Made by a program: the position numbers and the translations under genes
In this document: positions 7,756 through 17,685 of the stretch, piece after piece
How positions within the stretch are numbered: the stretch's first letter is position 1
Layout: each line of letters starts with the position of its first letter
Source of the DNA: JBHELG01 sp046263195
Lineage (GTDB): Bacteria > Actinomycetota > Nitriliruptoria > Nitriliruptorales > JAHWKO01
DNA: 28,447 bases
NCBI GenBank assembly: GCA_046263195.1
Contig: JBHELG010000156.1
Location: 1 to 28,447, forward strand
Reading direction: 5' to 3'
Notes under the pieces: generated by a model
The model's input: the letters and a program-made list of their open reading frames with translations, nothing else
What the model was told of the DNA's origin: nothing
Database searches by the model: none

Positions 7756-8149
7756 GGCTCGGGGGAATAGCTGCTCGTCGACAGGACTGTCTTCCCACCG
7801 TGCCCGACATGGATCTCATAGGCGCCGAGCCGGGCGGGTCGAGCCGAGACCTCGCGAGCGGCAAGCGAATTGGCCCCGGGGCTCGCAATCTCGTCCCGAT
7901 CCATGACCAGTCTCTCTGCGGGCGGTCGCCTCGCCAAAGCGGTTCTTCGCCAGCGCAGGAGGAGTCTGGACGGAGTCTGGTCGAGTCTGCTCTGGAGTGT
8001 TGCTCGTGTTGTTTCCTAGGTGCAAGGAAACCTAAGATTCACCACGGGAGGTTTGCGCGCTGGGAGACCGCGCCCGAGGTCAGCTTCATCACCCCGGCCC
8101 CTCCTGATGCACCCGGGCGGAGGTCGCAAGCGACGGAAGCGACTGACCT
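7756..8149 (+). other. Intergenic stretch between DUF3499 and DUF6788
   Basis: No convincing gene is seen. A minus-strand frame across 7629-7937 is open but overlaps the DUF3499 tail and has no recognisable motif. The notable element is the overlapping pair of inverted repeats at 8012-8035, which presumably regulates the gene at 8150. Confidence 0.4.
8012..8035 (+). promoter_or_regulatory. Overlapping inverted repeats, DtxR/IdeR-like operator candidate
   Basis: TTTCCT (8012-8017) and AGGAAA (8025-8030) form one perfect inverted repeat. TAGGT (8017-8021) and ACCTA (8030-8034) form a second, shifted one. The latter resembles the iron-box half-sites TTAGGT and ACCTAA, but its spacer is one base longer than the 19-bp consensus. 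It lies about 115 bases before the DUF6788 gene. Confidence 0.4.
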
Positions 8150-8512
8150 GTGACCATTCCCCGTGAGCTCGTGGCCCAGGTGCGGCGCCTGGATGAATAT
8201 GACCTACGGCGGCTGATGATCCTCGTGCGTGGTCTGCTGCTGCACGCTGACGGCCCTCCCGATCCCGCCGCTGGAGACGAGGCCCAGCTGGGCAAGGTCA
8301 GCTATCGGCAGGAATACGTGCGGTGCGGCAAGGAACGCTGCAATACGTGCCCCCATGGGCCCTACTGGTACGCCTACTGGCGAGAAGACGGCAAGACGCG
8401 TTCCCGCTACATAGGACGCCAGCTCCCGGGAGAACCGCCAACTCCCGTCGTCCCTGACCTCGAACGTCAGTCGGGTTCGAAGGGAACTTCCCCGCCGTCG
8501 GCTTCCTCGTGA
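8150..8512 (+). CDS. DUF6788-domain protein with cysteine cluster
   Basis: A 120-residue protein. The N-terminal 45 residues form a predicted helix (LVAQVRRLDEYDLRRLMILVRGLL). The middle carries the DUF6788 signature: YRQEYVRCGKERCNTCPHGP, then YWYAYWREDGKTRSRYIGR. This is a small C-x4-C-x2-C treble-clef or ribbon with aromatic residues, often found in proteins linked to mobile or regulatory DNA functions. The tail is disordered. GTG 8150 is the first good start; the ribosome-binding site is weak (GGAAG about ten bases upstream). It stands alone between DUF3499 and manB, so its role there is unclear. The domain assignment is from memory of the motif. Confidence 0.65.
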   Translation: MTIPRELVAQVRRLDEYDLRRLMILVRGLLLHADGPPDPAAGDEAQLGKVSYRQEYVRCGKERCNTCPHGPYWYAYWREDGKTRSRYIGRQLPGEPPTPVVPDLERQSGSKGTSPPSASS

Positions 8513-8697
8513 AGCGGCACGCGTTCAGCCGAGGCAATAGGGTGGGACAGCGTCCTTTGCTTGCCCAAGGTCGCGGGCGGGACCATTCACACCGTCGCGC
8601 ATAGTGTCAGCCGGGAACGGCGTCTACCATTCCGGTCGATCCAAACCCCCGCCTCACCCCGAGGAAACCAGCTCACCGCGTCGGGAGGAGAGCCAAC

Positions 8698-10050
8698 GTG
8701 CCTGAGAGCTCGCTGGACGCGATCTTCAAGGCCTACGACGTCCGAGGCGTCGTTCCCGACGAGTTCGACGCCGATCTCGCACGCCGCATCGGAGCAGCAG
8801 CCGCCCGGGTCCTCGAGGGCGACGCTCTGGTCGTCGGGCGCGACGTGCGCCCGTCGTCACCGGACCTTGTCAGCGCTTTTACCGAAGGAGTCACATCCCA
8901 GGGGGTCGATGTCGTCGACGTAGGGCTCTCGTCGACGGACATGCTGTACTTTTCGAGCGGCGTGCTCGACATCCCTGGGGCGATGTTCACCGCGAGTCAC
9001 AACCCGCCACAGTACAACGGCATCAAGCTCTGCCGGGCAGGCGCCGTACCGGTCTCCATCGACTCAGGCCTGGGAGAGATTCGCGACCTCGTGGCGAGTG
9101 ACGACCTCGCTTCCGACGAATCGCCCGGTGAAGAGCGCGAGGAGGACATGCTCTCCCGCTACGCGGAGCACGTCCGCTCCTTCATCGACCTCGACGTCCT
9201 ACGTCCGCTCACGGTCGTCATCGACGCTGCCAACGGCATGGCCGGACACGTCGTCCCCGCCGTATTCGAGCCGTTGCCGTTCGAGCTCGTGCCACTCTAC
9301 TTCGAACTCGACGGGACCTTCCCGAATCATCCCCCAGATCCCTCGAACGAGGACAATCTGGCTGATCTGCGCGACGCGGTCCGTGAGCACAACGCCGATC
9401 TCGGCCTGGCCTTCGATGGTGACGCCGATCGGATATTCGCCGTAAACGAGAACGGCGAGTCCGTACGGCCCTCGCTCATCGCTGCCGTCGTCGCCGCGCG
9501 GGTCCTCGAGAAGGAGCCGGGGGCAACGATCCTCTACAACCTCATCTGCTCGAGAGTCTTGCCCGAGACCGTTCGAGAGCATGGGGGGGACCCCGTGCGT
9601 ACACGGGTCGGACACTCCTTCATCAAGCAACGCATGGCTGAGACCGGTGCGGCGTACGGCGCCGAGCACTCCGGCCACTACTACTTCCGGGAGAACTTCC
9701 GGGCTGATTCCGGTCTGGTCGCTGCCCTCATCCTCCTCGAGGCTCTGTCGCTCGCCGACGCGCCCCTGTCACAGGTCGTGGCACCCTACGATCGTTACGT
9801 CCAGTCGGGGGAGGTGAACTTCGAGGTGGACGACCAGGAGGCGGTGCTGGAGCGGGTTGCCGAGGAGTTCGAAGGCCGGGGGGAACTCGACCGCACCGAC
9901 GGACTGACCGTCGAGCTGGATGGGGCGTGGTTCAACCTGCGGCCGAGCAACACTGAACCCGTGATCCGGCTCAACGTCGAAGCGGAGGAAGAGGACGAGA
10001 TGACGCGCTTGCGCGATGAGGTCGCAGAACTGATCAGCGGGGCTAGCTGA
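8698..10050 (+). CDS. manB: Phosphomannomutase/phosphoglucomutase (ManB)
   Basis: A 450-residue alpha-D-phosphohexomutase that interconverts hexose 6- and 1-phosphates, feeding GDP-mannose or UDP-glucose synthesis in the cytoplasm. All four signature loops are present: the phosphoserine loop TASHNPPQYNGIKL with Ser100, the magnesium loop DGDADR at 240-245, the sugar-binding loop GAEHSGHYYF at 321-330, and the phosphate-binding loop RPSNTEP at 415-421. GTG 8698 is preceded by GGGAGGAGAG at good spacing. CTACCAT at 8624-8630 may be its -10 element. The Trm112-like gene and a phosphosugar isomerase follow, as in many actinobacteria. ManB and PgcA-type enzymes cannot be separated by sequence alone, so dual specificity is possible. 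Confidence 0.92.
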   Translation: MPESSLDAIFKAYDVRGVVPDEFDADLARRIGAAAARVLEGDALVVGRDVRPSSPDLVSAFTEGVTSQGVDVVDVGLSSTDMLYFSSGVLDIPGAMFTASHNPPQYNGIKLCRAGAVPVSIDSGLGEIRDLVASDDLASDESPGEEREEDMLSRYAEHVRSFIDLDVLRPLTVVIDAANGMAGHVVPAVFEPLPFELVPLYFELDGTFPNHPPDPSNEDNLADLRDAVREHNADLGLAFDGDADRIFAVNENGESVRPSLIAAVVAARVLEKEPGATILYNLICSRVLPETVREHGGDPVRTRVGHSFIKQRMAETGAAYGAEHSGHYYFRENFRADSGLVAALILLEALSLADAPLSQVVAPYDRYVQSGEVNFEVDDQEAVLERVAEEFEGRGELDRTDGLTVELDGAWFNLRPSNTEPVIRLNVEAEEEDEMTRLRDEVAELISGAS

Positions 10051-10142
10051 TTCGCAGCTGACGGATGGCGCGGACCTACCGTAGGCGGCCCCTAAGAGCG
10101 TTTGAATTCCGCCTATCAGCCGGACCTTCGAGGAGGGACTGT

Positions 10143-10325
10143 ATGGGCCTCGATCGCGACCTGCTCGACGTCCTCATCTGTCCCGACTGTCATGGGGACA
10201 TTGAGTACAAGGAGCGCCGTCAGCTCATCATCTGCACGGCATGCGGTCTGCAGTATCCCGTGCGCGACGGAATCCCGGTCATGCTCGTGGAGGAAGCGTC
10301 GCGGCCAGGCCGTCGGGGCTCGTGA
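10143..10325 (+). CDS. Trm112-family zinc-ribbon protein
   Basis: A 60-residue protein with CPDC at 13-16 and CTAC at 31-34, the zinc ribbon of the Trm112/YcaR family, plus the conserved YPVRDGIPVML end. Family members bind and stabilise partner enzymes, notably methyltransferases; the bacterial partner at this locus is unknown. The start at ATG 10143 is set by GAGGAGGGA just upstream; longer frames beginning at 10065 add unrelated residues. Its stop overlaps the GTG of the following isomerase gene (GTGA at 10322-10325). Translational coupling suggests one operon with manB, as in Streptomyces and mycobacteria. Confidence 0.88.
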   Translation: MGLDRDLLDVLICPDCHGDIEYKERRQLIICTACGLQYPVRDGIPVMLVEEASRPGRRGS

Positions 10326-11419
10326 CCGTAGCAGCCGACGAGCCGAGCCGGGCGACAGCGATCGACGAACTGGATCTCGACCGGCTCGACCCCAGCCGGA
10401 TGCTCGCGACGGTCGAGGACAGCCCGAAGCAGTGGGCCGACGCCCTCGCTCTGGCACGCCACGCACCCGCCCCCGAGGTCGACCCGTCACGGACGCGGGC
10501 GGTCATCGTGGCGGGCATGGGCGGCTCGGGAATCGCGGCGAACGTGGCCGCGGTCGCGGCTCGTTACAGCGGTCGCGTGCCCGTCATAGCCGCCAAGGAC
10601 TATGGGCTTGTTGCGCTGGCAGGACGCGAAACCCTGGTCGTGGTTGTCAGCTATTCAGGAGATACCGAGGAGTCACTCGCCTGCCTGGAGGCGGCTTCAG
10701 CGGCGGGCGCCCCGACATTCGCCGTCGGCTCCGGGGGGCGTCTGGCGGAGCGAGCCGAGCGTGAGGGCTTCCCACTCGTTCGCATCCCCGGGGGAGGCCA
10801 GCCGCGAGCGAACCTGCCGTACCTTGTGGTTCCCGTGCTCGTCGCTCTCGAACGGGCCGGGCTCGTCTCCGAGGTCGAGGCTCAGCTCGAGGAGGTACCT
10901 GATCACCTCGCCAGCCTGATGAGAGACTGGCACCACGAGCGCCCACCGGCCGAGAACCTGGTCAAACGGCTCGCGATCGACCTGAAGGATCTCGTCCCGG
11001 TTTTCTATGGGGCGAGCGGTTGGCCGTCCGTGGCGGCTCAGCGGGCGAAGTGTCAGACGAACGAAAACGCGAAGCGCCCCGCCTTCTGGAACGAATTGCC
11101 CGAACTCGATCACAACGAGGTTGTCGGTTGGTATTCCCTGGGCGACATCTGCCGCCACTTTGCGGTCGTCGAGGTGCGCAGTCGCGGAGATGAGGATCCC
11201 CGGGTCGCCCGCCGTTTCGAGGTGACCCGCGAGGTGATCGAGGGACGGGTCGGCCTCATTCGGGCCGTCGAGGTCAGTGGGCCGAATCCGATCGCACGCT
11301 TCGCAGCCGCCGTACTGTTCTTCGACCTCCTGTCCGTCTACCTCGCCTTTCTCGGAGGGGAGGATCCCACGCCCGTTGCGGCGATCACCGCTGTGAAGGA
11401 GCGCCTGGCGGGTGGCTGA
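10322..11419 (+). CDS. SIS-domain phosphoglucose/phosphomannose isomerase-like protein
   Basis: A 365-residue protein with two SIS domains. AGMGGSGIA marks the first phosphosugar-binding loop, VVSYSGDTEE the second, and the C-terminal half has YGASGW, CQTNENAKRPAFWNELPELDHNEVVGW, as in bifunctional PGI/PMI enzymes. These interconvert fructose 6-phosphate with glucose or mannose 6-phosphate and would supply the ManB substrate. The GTG start at 10322 overlaps the Trm112 stop. The next gene starts inside its 3' end (eight-base overlap). Related actinobacterial proteins such as Rv3256c are poorly characterised, so isomerase activity is inferred from the family. Confidence 0.85.
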   Translation: MTVAADEPSRATAIDELDLDRLDPSRMLATVEDSPKQWADALALARHAPAPEVDPSRTRAVIVAGMGGSGIAANVAAVAARYSGRVPVIAAKDYGLVALAGRETLVVVVSYSGDTEESLACLEAASAAGAPTFAVGSGGRLAERAEREGFPLVRIPGGGQPRANLPYLVVPVLVALERAGLVSEVEAQLEEVPDHLASLMRDWHHERPPAENLVKRLAIDLKDLVPVFYGASGWPSVAAQRAKCQTNENAKRPAFWNELPELDHNEVVGWYSLGDICRHFAVVEVRSRGDEDPRVARRFEVTREVIEGRVGLIRAVEVSGPNPIARFAAAVLFFDLLSVYLAFLGGEDPTPVAAITAVKERLAGG

Positions 11420-12266
11420 AGGAAGCCGTCAGGACCGGCAGGTCAGACGTTGTGCCGAGGACCTCGCCAGGCGCCTGGAGGCCCCGCCAGATCTCTTCCT
11501 CGTGCTCGGATCCGGCCTGGGAAGCGTGGCCGACGCCATCGTCGACGCCGTGGAGATCCCCATCGCGGAGGTAGCGGGCCTGCCCACGCCGAGCGTGGCG
11601 GGGCACGTGGGGTTGTTGCGGGCCGGATGGCTCGGTGAGGTGAGGGTGCTCGCCCAGAGCGGTCGCGTCCACCTCTACGAAGGCTACTCCGCGGCAGAAG
11701 TGACGAGATCAGTAGAAGTCGCCGCCGAACTCGGCTGCTCCACATTCGTCGTCACGAACGCCGCAGGCGGCCTGGACGAGACATTCCAGACCGGAGATCT
11801 CGTCGCCATCCTCGATCACCTCAATCTCACTGCGACCTCCCCGCTCGTCGGCGTCTCGCGCGACGCGGGACACCTCTTCGTCGACATGGTGGACGCATAC
11901 GATCCCCAGCTGCGCCAGGCGGCATTCGAGGTCGCTTCCCAGCTCGGCGTCGAGCTGCGAGCCGGCATCTACGCGGGTGTGCTTGGACCGGCCTACGAGA
12001 CGCCGGCGGAGGCTGCGATGTTGCGCCGCCTGGGGGCAGATCTGGTGGGAATGTCGACGGTGCTCGAGGTCATCGCAGCTCGGGCCCGGGGCCTGCGCGT
12101 CCTCGGCCTCTCGGTCATCACGAACGTCGGGGGGACGACGGTGGCAATCTCTCACGACCAGGTGCTCGCGGTCGGTCACGAGTCGGGGGCCCGGCTCGGT
12201 GAGGTGGTCAGTCGCGTCATCGAGCGGATGGGCCAGCCGCGCGGGTCGCAGGCGGGTCCGGCGTGA
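11412..12266 (+). CDS. Purine nucleoside phosphorylase (trimeric PNP/MTAP family)
   Basis: A 284-residue family 2 nucleoside phosphorylase that splits purine nucleosides with phosphate. LGSGLG at 32-37 is the phosphate loop. TNAAGG at 115-120 and GPAYETPAE at 192-200 are conserved, with Glu196 as the purine-binding glutamate. VGMST at 212-216 contacts ribose and VITN ends at Asn238. Glu plus Asn is the 6-oxopurine (inosine/guanosine) type, whereas true methylthioadenosine phosphorylases carry Asp in the last position. The gene overlaps its neighbours on both sides and directly precedes mtnA. The substrate may therefore be inosine/guanosine, or possibly methylthioinosine, if the pair forms a salvage route; the latter is speculation. 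Confidence 0.88.
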   Translation: MAEGSRQDRQVRRCAEDLARRLEAPPDLFLVLGSGLGSVADAIVDAVEIPIAEVAGLPTPSVAGHVGLLRAGWLGEVRVLAQSGRVHLYEGYSAAEVTRSVEVAAELGCSTFVVTNAAGGLDETFQTGDLVAILDHLNLTATSPLVGVSRDAGHLFVDMVDAYDPQLRQAAFEVASQLGVELRAGIYAGVLGPAYETPAEAAMLRRLGADLVGMSTVLEVIAARARGLRVLGLSVITNVGGTTVAISHDQVLAVGHESGARLGEVVSRVIERMGQPRGSQAGPA

Positions 12267-13333
12267 GCAGCAGGGCGTTCTCGGCCCGGTGGGTGGACGG
12301 TGCCGTCGAACTGGTCGACCAGACCAAGCTGCCGGATCGCTACGCGACGTTGCGTTGCAACGACACCGATGACCTGGCGCAGGCGATCGGGCGTCTGCAG
12401 GTGCGCGGTGCGCCGGCGATCGGGCTGGCCGCTGCCTATGGTGTCGCTGCCGCCGCGGCTCGCGCGGCACGTTGCGGCGCGAGGGCTGACCGGGTGGTGG
12501 CGGTGGCCGTCGCAGCGGCCGAGCACCTGCGGCATGTGAGACCGACCGCAGCAAACCTCGCCTGGGCCTGTGACCGCATGGCCTCGCTCGCACGTTCTGC
12601 CGACGGGGACGCACACGAGGTCGCCGAGCGTCTGCTGTCAGAGGCCCGTGCAATCGAGGGAGAGGACCGGGCAGCCTGCGCCGCCATGGGCGCGCACGGT
12701 GCCGGCTACCTCGCCCGAGCGCTCCCACGAGCGCATGGCCTCGCCGTGCTCACGCACTGCAACACGGGGGCCTTGTGCACTGCCGGCATCGGGACAGCGT
12801 TCGGCGTAGTCCGCACCCTGTTCGAGCGCGGCAAGCTCGCCCAGCTGTGGATCGATGAAACCCGTCCCCTCCTCCAAGGTGCGCGACTGACAGCGTGGGA
12901 GGCGCTCGAACTTGGCATGCCGCACACGATCATCGCCGATAGCGCAGCCGGCTCGCTCTTGTCGGACGGCGGGGTCGACGCCGTCGTGGTCGGGGCGGAC
13001 CGGATCGCGGCGAACGGAGACGTGGCCAACAAGATCGGCACGTACCCCTTGGCCGTGCTCTGCTCTCATCATGGTGCGCCGTTCATTGTGGTCGCCCCCA
13101 CCTCCTCCATCGACCTGGAGACCACGAGCGGAGCCGCCGTCGTGATCGAGCAACGCGCCGCCGAAGAGATCGCGCTGGCCCGCGGCCAGACCCGACTGGC
13201 ACCCGAGGGCAGTCCGGTTCACAATCCCGCCTTCGACGTGACGCCAGCAGGCCTCGTCTCCGCGCTCGTGACCGAGCAAGGAGTGGTTGCCCGTCCCGAT
13301 GCGCAACGCCTCGCCGCGCACCTCACGAGCTGA
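12263..13333 (+). CDS. mtnA: S-methyl-5-thioribose-1-phosphate isomerase
   Basis: A 356-residue MtnA/eIF2B-like protein that converts methylthioribose 1-phosphate to methylthioribulose 1-phosphate in methionine salvage. Diagnostic motifs are RGAPAIG at 48-54, THCNTGALCTAG with catalytic Cys166, DETRPLLQGARLTAWE near 198, and GADRIAANGDVANKIGTY with catalytic Asp246. GTG 12263 overlaps the PNP stop as GTGA, so the two are translationally coupled. Other eIF2B-like isomerases (ribose-1,5-bisphosphate isomerase) are possible relatives, but the motifs and the PNP neighbour favour MtnA. No other methionine-salvage gene (mtnB, mtnD) is seen in the window. Confidence 0.9.
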   Translation: MSSRAFSARWVDGAVELVDQTKLPDRYATLRCNDTDDLAQAIGRLQVRGAPAIGLAAAYGVAAAAARAARCGARADRVVAVAVAAAEHLRHVRPTAANLAWACDRMASLARSADGDAHEVAERLLSEARAIEGEDRAACAAMGAHGAGYLARALPRAHGLAVLTHCNTGALCTAGIGTAFGVVRTLFERGKLAQLWIDETRPLLQGARLTAWEALELGMPHTIIADSAAGSLLSDGGVDAVVVGADRIAANGDVANKIGTYPLAVLCSHHGAPFIVVAPTSSIDLETTSGAAVVIEQRAAEEIALARGQTRLAPEGSPVHNPAFDVTPAGLVSALVTEQGVVARPDAQRLAAHLTS

Positions 13334-13408
13334 TGCCGGCTCCCGCCCCTCCACAGGCAAGTTCTCGCCCGGCCCCACAGCGACAGAGATCGCGGCGATC
13401 CTCGCGCC

Positions 13409-14149
13409 ATGCCTCTGTTCGATGCGCTGCTGGCCCTGCTCGCCCCCGAACGCTGTGTCGCCTGCGGCAGGCGAGCCACGCCCCCGTGGTGCGACCCCTG
13501 CTCGGCGGCGGCCGACCGCCTTCGGGCAGGTGCCGGCTGTCCGCGCTGTGGCGGTCGGTCCGCTCCGCATCCTTGCTGGAGGCGGGACGTAGCGATCGTC
13601 AGGACCGTGGTGGCCTTCCACTACTCGGGCCCTGTGGCGGCTGCGGTGGTCGCGGGAAAGGCTCGAGGGGCTTGGGCAGCCTGGGAACTGCTGGGCCGTC
13701 ATCTAGCGGCGGCAGTCGTGGCGGCGCAAGACGTCGACGTCGAGGTCGTCACCTGGGTGCCGCCGGATGAACGGCGGCAACGAGATCGCGGCTTCGACCA
13801 TGCCGGCTGCCTGGCCGGGCCCGTGGCGGCGGAGCTCGGAGTGCCCCTACGGCGGCTGCTCGTGGCCCGTCCCGGTCGACCCGATCAAGCCAGGCTTCCT
13901 CCGAGGGCTCGCATGGCCTTGCCCGATGACGCTTTCACTGCCGTGGGAGCACTGCCAGGAAGATCGGTCCTTCTGGTCGACGACGTACTCACGACCGGCG
14001 CCACAGCGCGGGCTGCCGCAAGGACGCTCGTTGGCGCCGGCGCCGCACCCATAAGACTCGCCGTTCTGGCACGAGCAGGGGACCACGCCCTCGCCGCCGC
14101 GCCTCCGGCACGTGCGACGCGGCGCCGCGTCGCTCGCCGCGTATCATGA
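13409..14149 (+). CDS. comF: ComF-family phosphoribosyltransferase-like protein
   Basis: A 246-residue protein. The N-terminal double zinc ribbon (CVACGRR, CDPC, CPRCGGR) is followed by a phosphoribosyltransferase fold with the PRPP-binding signature SVLLVDDVLTTGATARAA. ComF proteins were named for DNA uptake; in actinobacteria the gene is usually found near secA and its role is unsettled. The ATG at 13409 lies 75 bases after mtnA without an obvious strong ribosome-binding site. In many relatives hpf lies between comF and secA; here nothing lies between them. The last codons contain a perfect 20-base palindrome. Confidence 0.85.
   Translation: MPLFDALLALLAPERCVACGRRATPPWCDPCSAAADRLRAGAGCPRCGGRSAPHPCWRRDVAIVRTVVAFHYSGPVAAAVVAGKARGAWAAWELLGRHLAAAVVAAQDVDVEVVTWVPPDERRQRDRGFDHAGCLAGPVAAELGVPLRRLLVARPGRPDQARLPPRARMALPDDAFTAVGALPGRSVLLVDDVLTTGATARAAARTLVGAGAAPIRLAVLARAGDHALAAAPPARATRRRVARRVS
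14114..14133 (+). repeat. Perfect 20-base palindrome in the comF 3' end
   Basis: GCGACGCGGCGCCGCGTCGC reads the same on both strands. It encodes part of an arginine-rich ComF tail, but could also fold as an intramolecular stem near the end of the comF message or act as a protein site. Confidence 0.7.
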
Positions 14150-14167
14150 CGGAGATCCCACCTAAAC

Positions 14168-14246
14168 TTGTCCCGCCCGCGGTCTTGGGCAAGCCAAGAC
14201 CGTTCTCCCACCCAAAAAACCACGCTACGCCCCTTTGGGCTCCTGA
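14168..14246 (+). promoter_or_regulatory. secA leader element (copy A of a motif shared with pdtaS)
   Basis: Block 1 (14169-14184, ending GCCCGCGGTC) runs directly into a 9-bp stem, CGGTCTTGG (14180-14188) with CCAAGACCG (14194-14202). Block 2 (14191-14213) continues through a pyrimidine run to CCACCC, and block 3 is CCCCTTTGG at 14230-14238. The same blocks precede pdtaS. The element ends about 20 bases before the secA start codon, where a normal GAGAAGG site sits. TATCAT at 14142-14147 could be the -10. It is most likely a structured 5' leader; the stem alone could also serve as a comF terminator. Confidence 0.5.
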
Positions 14247-14268
14247 GCGCTAGCGAGAAGGTCGTGCC

Positions 14269-17151
<2,883 letters not shown>

Positions 17152-17187
17152 GGCAGGCATAGCCGACCAGTTCCGGAGGCAAAAGGA

Positions 17188-17685
17188 CTAGCCGGCGACC
17201 TGAGGAGGTCGATCCTCAGGCCGGGCGAGTTCGACGACGCGCCAGACCGCGCGATGCCTTTCGAGGCGGACGACGAGAGCGCCGACCCGTTGACCCCGTC
17301 GCACGACAACCGCCGCATCGCAGGCGTTGGGATGGGGGCGATACGAGCGAACCGCTATGACGGCATCGAGCGTCGGCCCCGGACCTGGGCGGTGTGCGGC
17401 CACGGCGAGCCGCGCACGCAGAGCGGGCGCGAGAACCGGGCTGAGCTGGTGGAGGGGCCTCCGACCAACCTCGACCTCGAGGAAGACGCGGGCGACGGCG
17501 TGGGCGAGCCGCTCCGGATCCTGATCGGCTGGCAGGCTGTGCGGCGCGGTTCCGCCGCTTGCCCCTTCGTGACCTGCAGCATCGGAGGCCTTGTGCGGCG
17601 TGAACACGGTCGGATGGGGCGTGAATCCACGCCCGGAGAATCCATCGGGGCGGTTGGCGGTCGGCAGCCCGGGGCCCGTCGACAT
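17188..17685 (-). CDS. Rv3235-family protein (DUF6459)
   Basis: A 165-residue protein. The C-terminal 110 residues match the Rv3235 pattern: an RLAHAVARVFLEVEVGRRPL helix, a PALRARLAV helix, then strands AVIAVRSYRPHPNACDAAVVVRR, VGALVVRLERH and WRVVEL. The N-terminal 55 residues are disordered. The ATG at 17685 shares its first base with the stop of the upstream gene (TGATG), so the two are coupled. The fold resembles small NTF2-like or cystatin-like domains; the function is unknown. Actinobacterial genomes commonly keep this family near secA, which supports the call. Confidence 0.75.
   Translation of the reverse strand: MSTGPGLPTANRPDGFSGRGFTPHPTVFTPHKASDAAGHEGASGGTAPHSLPADQDPERLAHAVARVFLEVEVGRRPLHQLSPVLAPALRARLAVAAHRPGPGPTLDAVIAVRSYRPHPNACDAAVVVRRGQRVGALVVRLERHRAVWRVVELARPEDRPPQVAG

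Noticed and set aside
7629..7937. 102-codon minus-strand frame after DUF3499
   Set aside because: It overlaps the repeat-coding tail of DUF3499, has no family similarity I can name and lacks a clear ribosome-binding site.
10065..10142. Longer Trm112-like protein from 10065
   Set aside because: The family begins at the LDVLICPDC segment; GAGGAGGGA directly precedes ATG 10143.
12638..13702. 354-codon minus-strand frame across mtnA and comF
   Set aside because: It spans two genes with clear catalytic motifs on the plus strand and shows no domain of its own.
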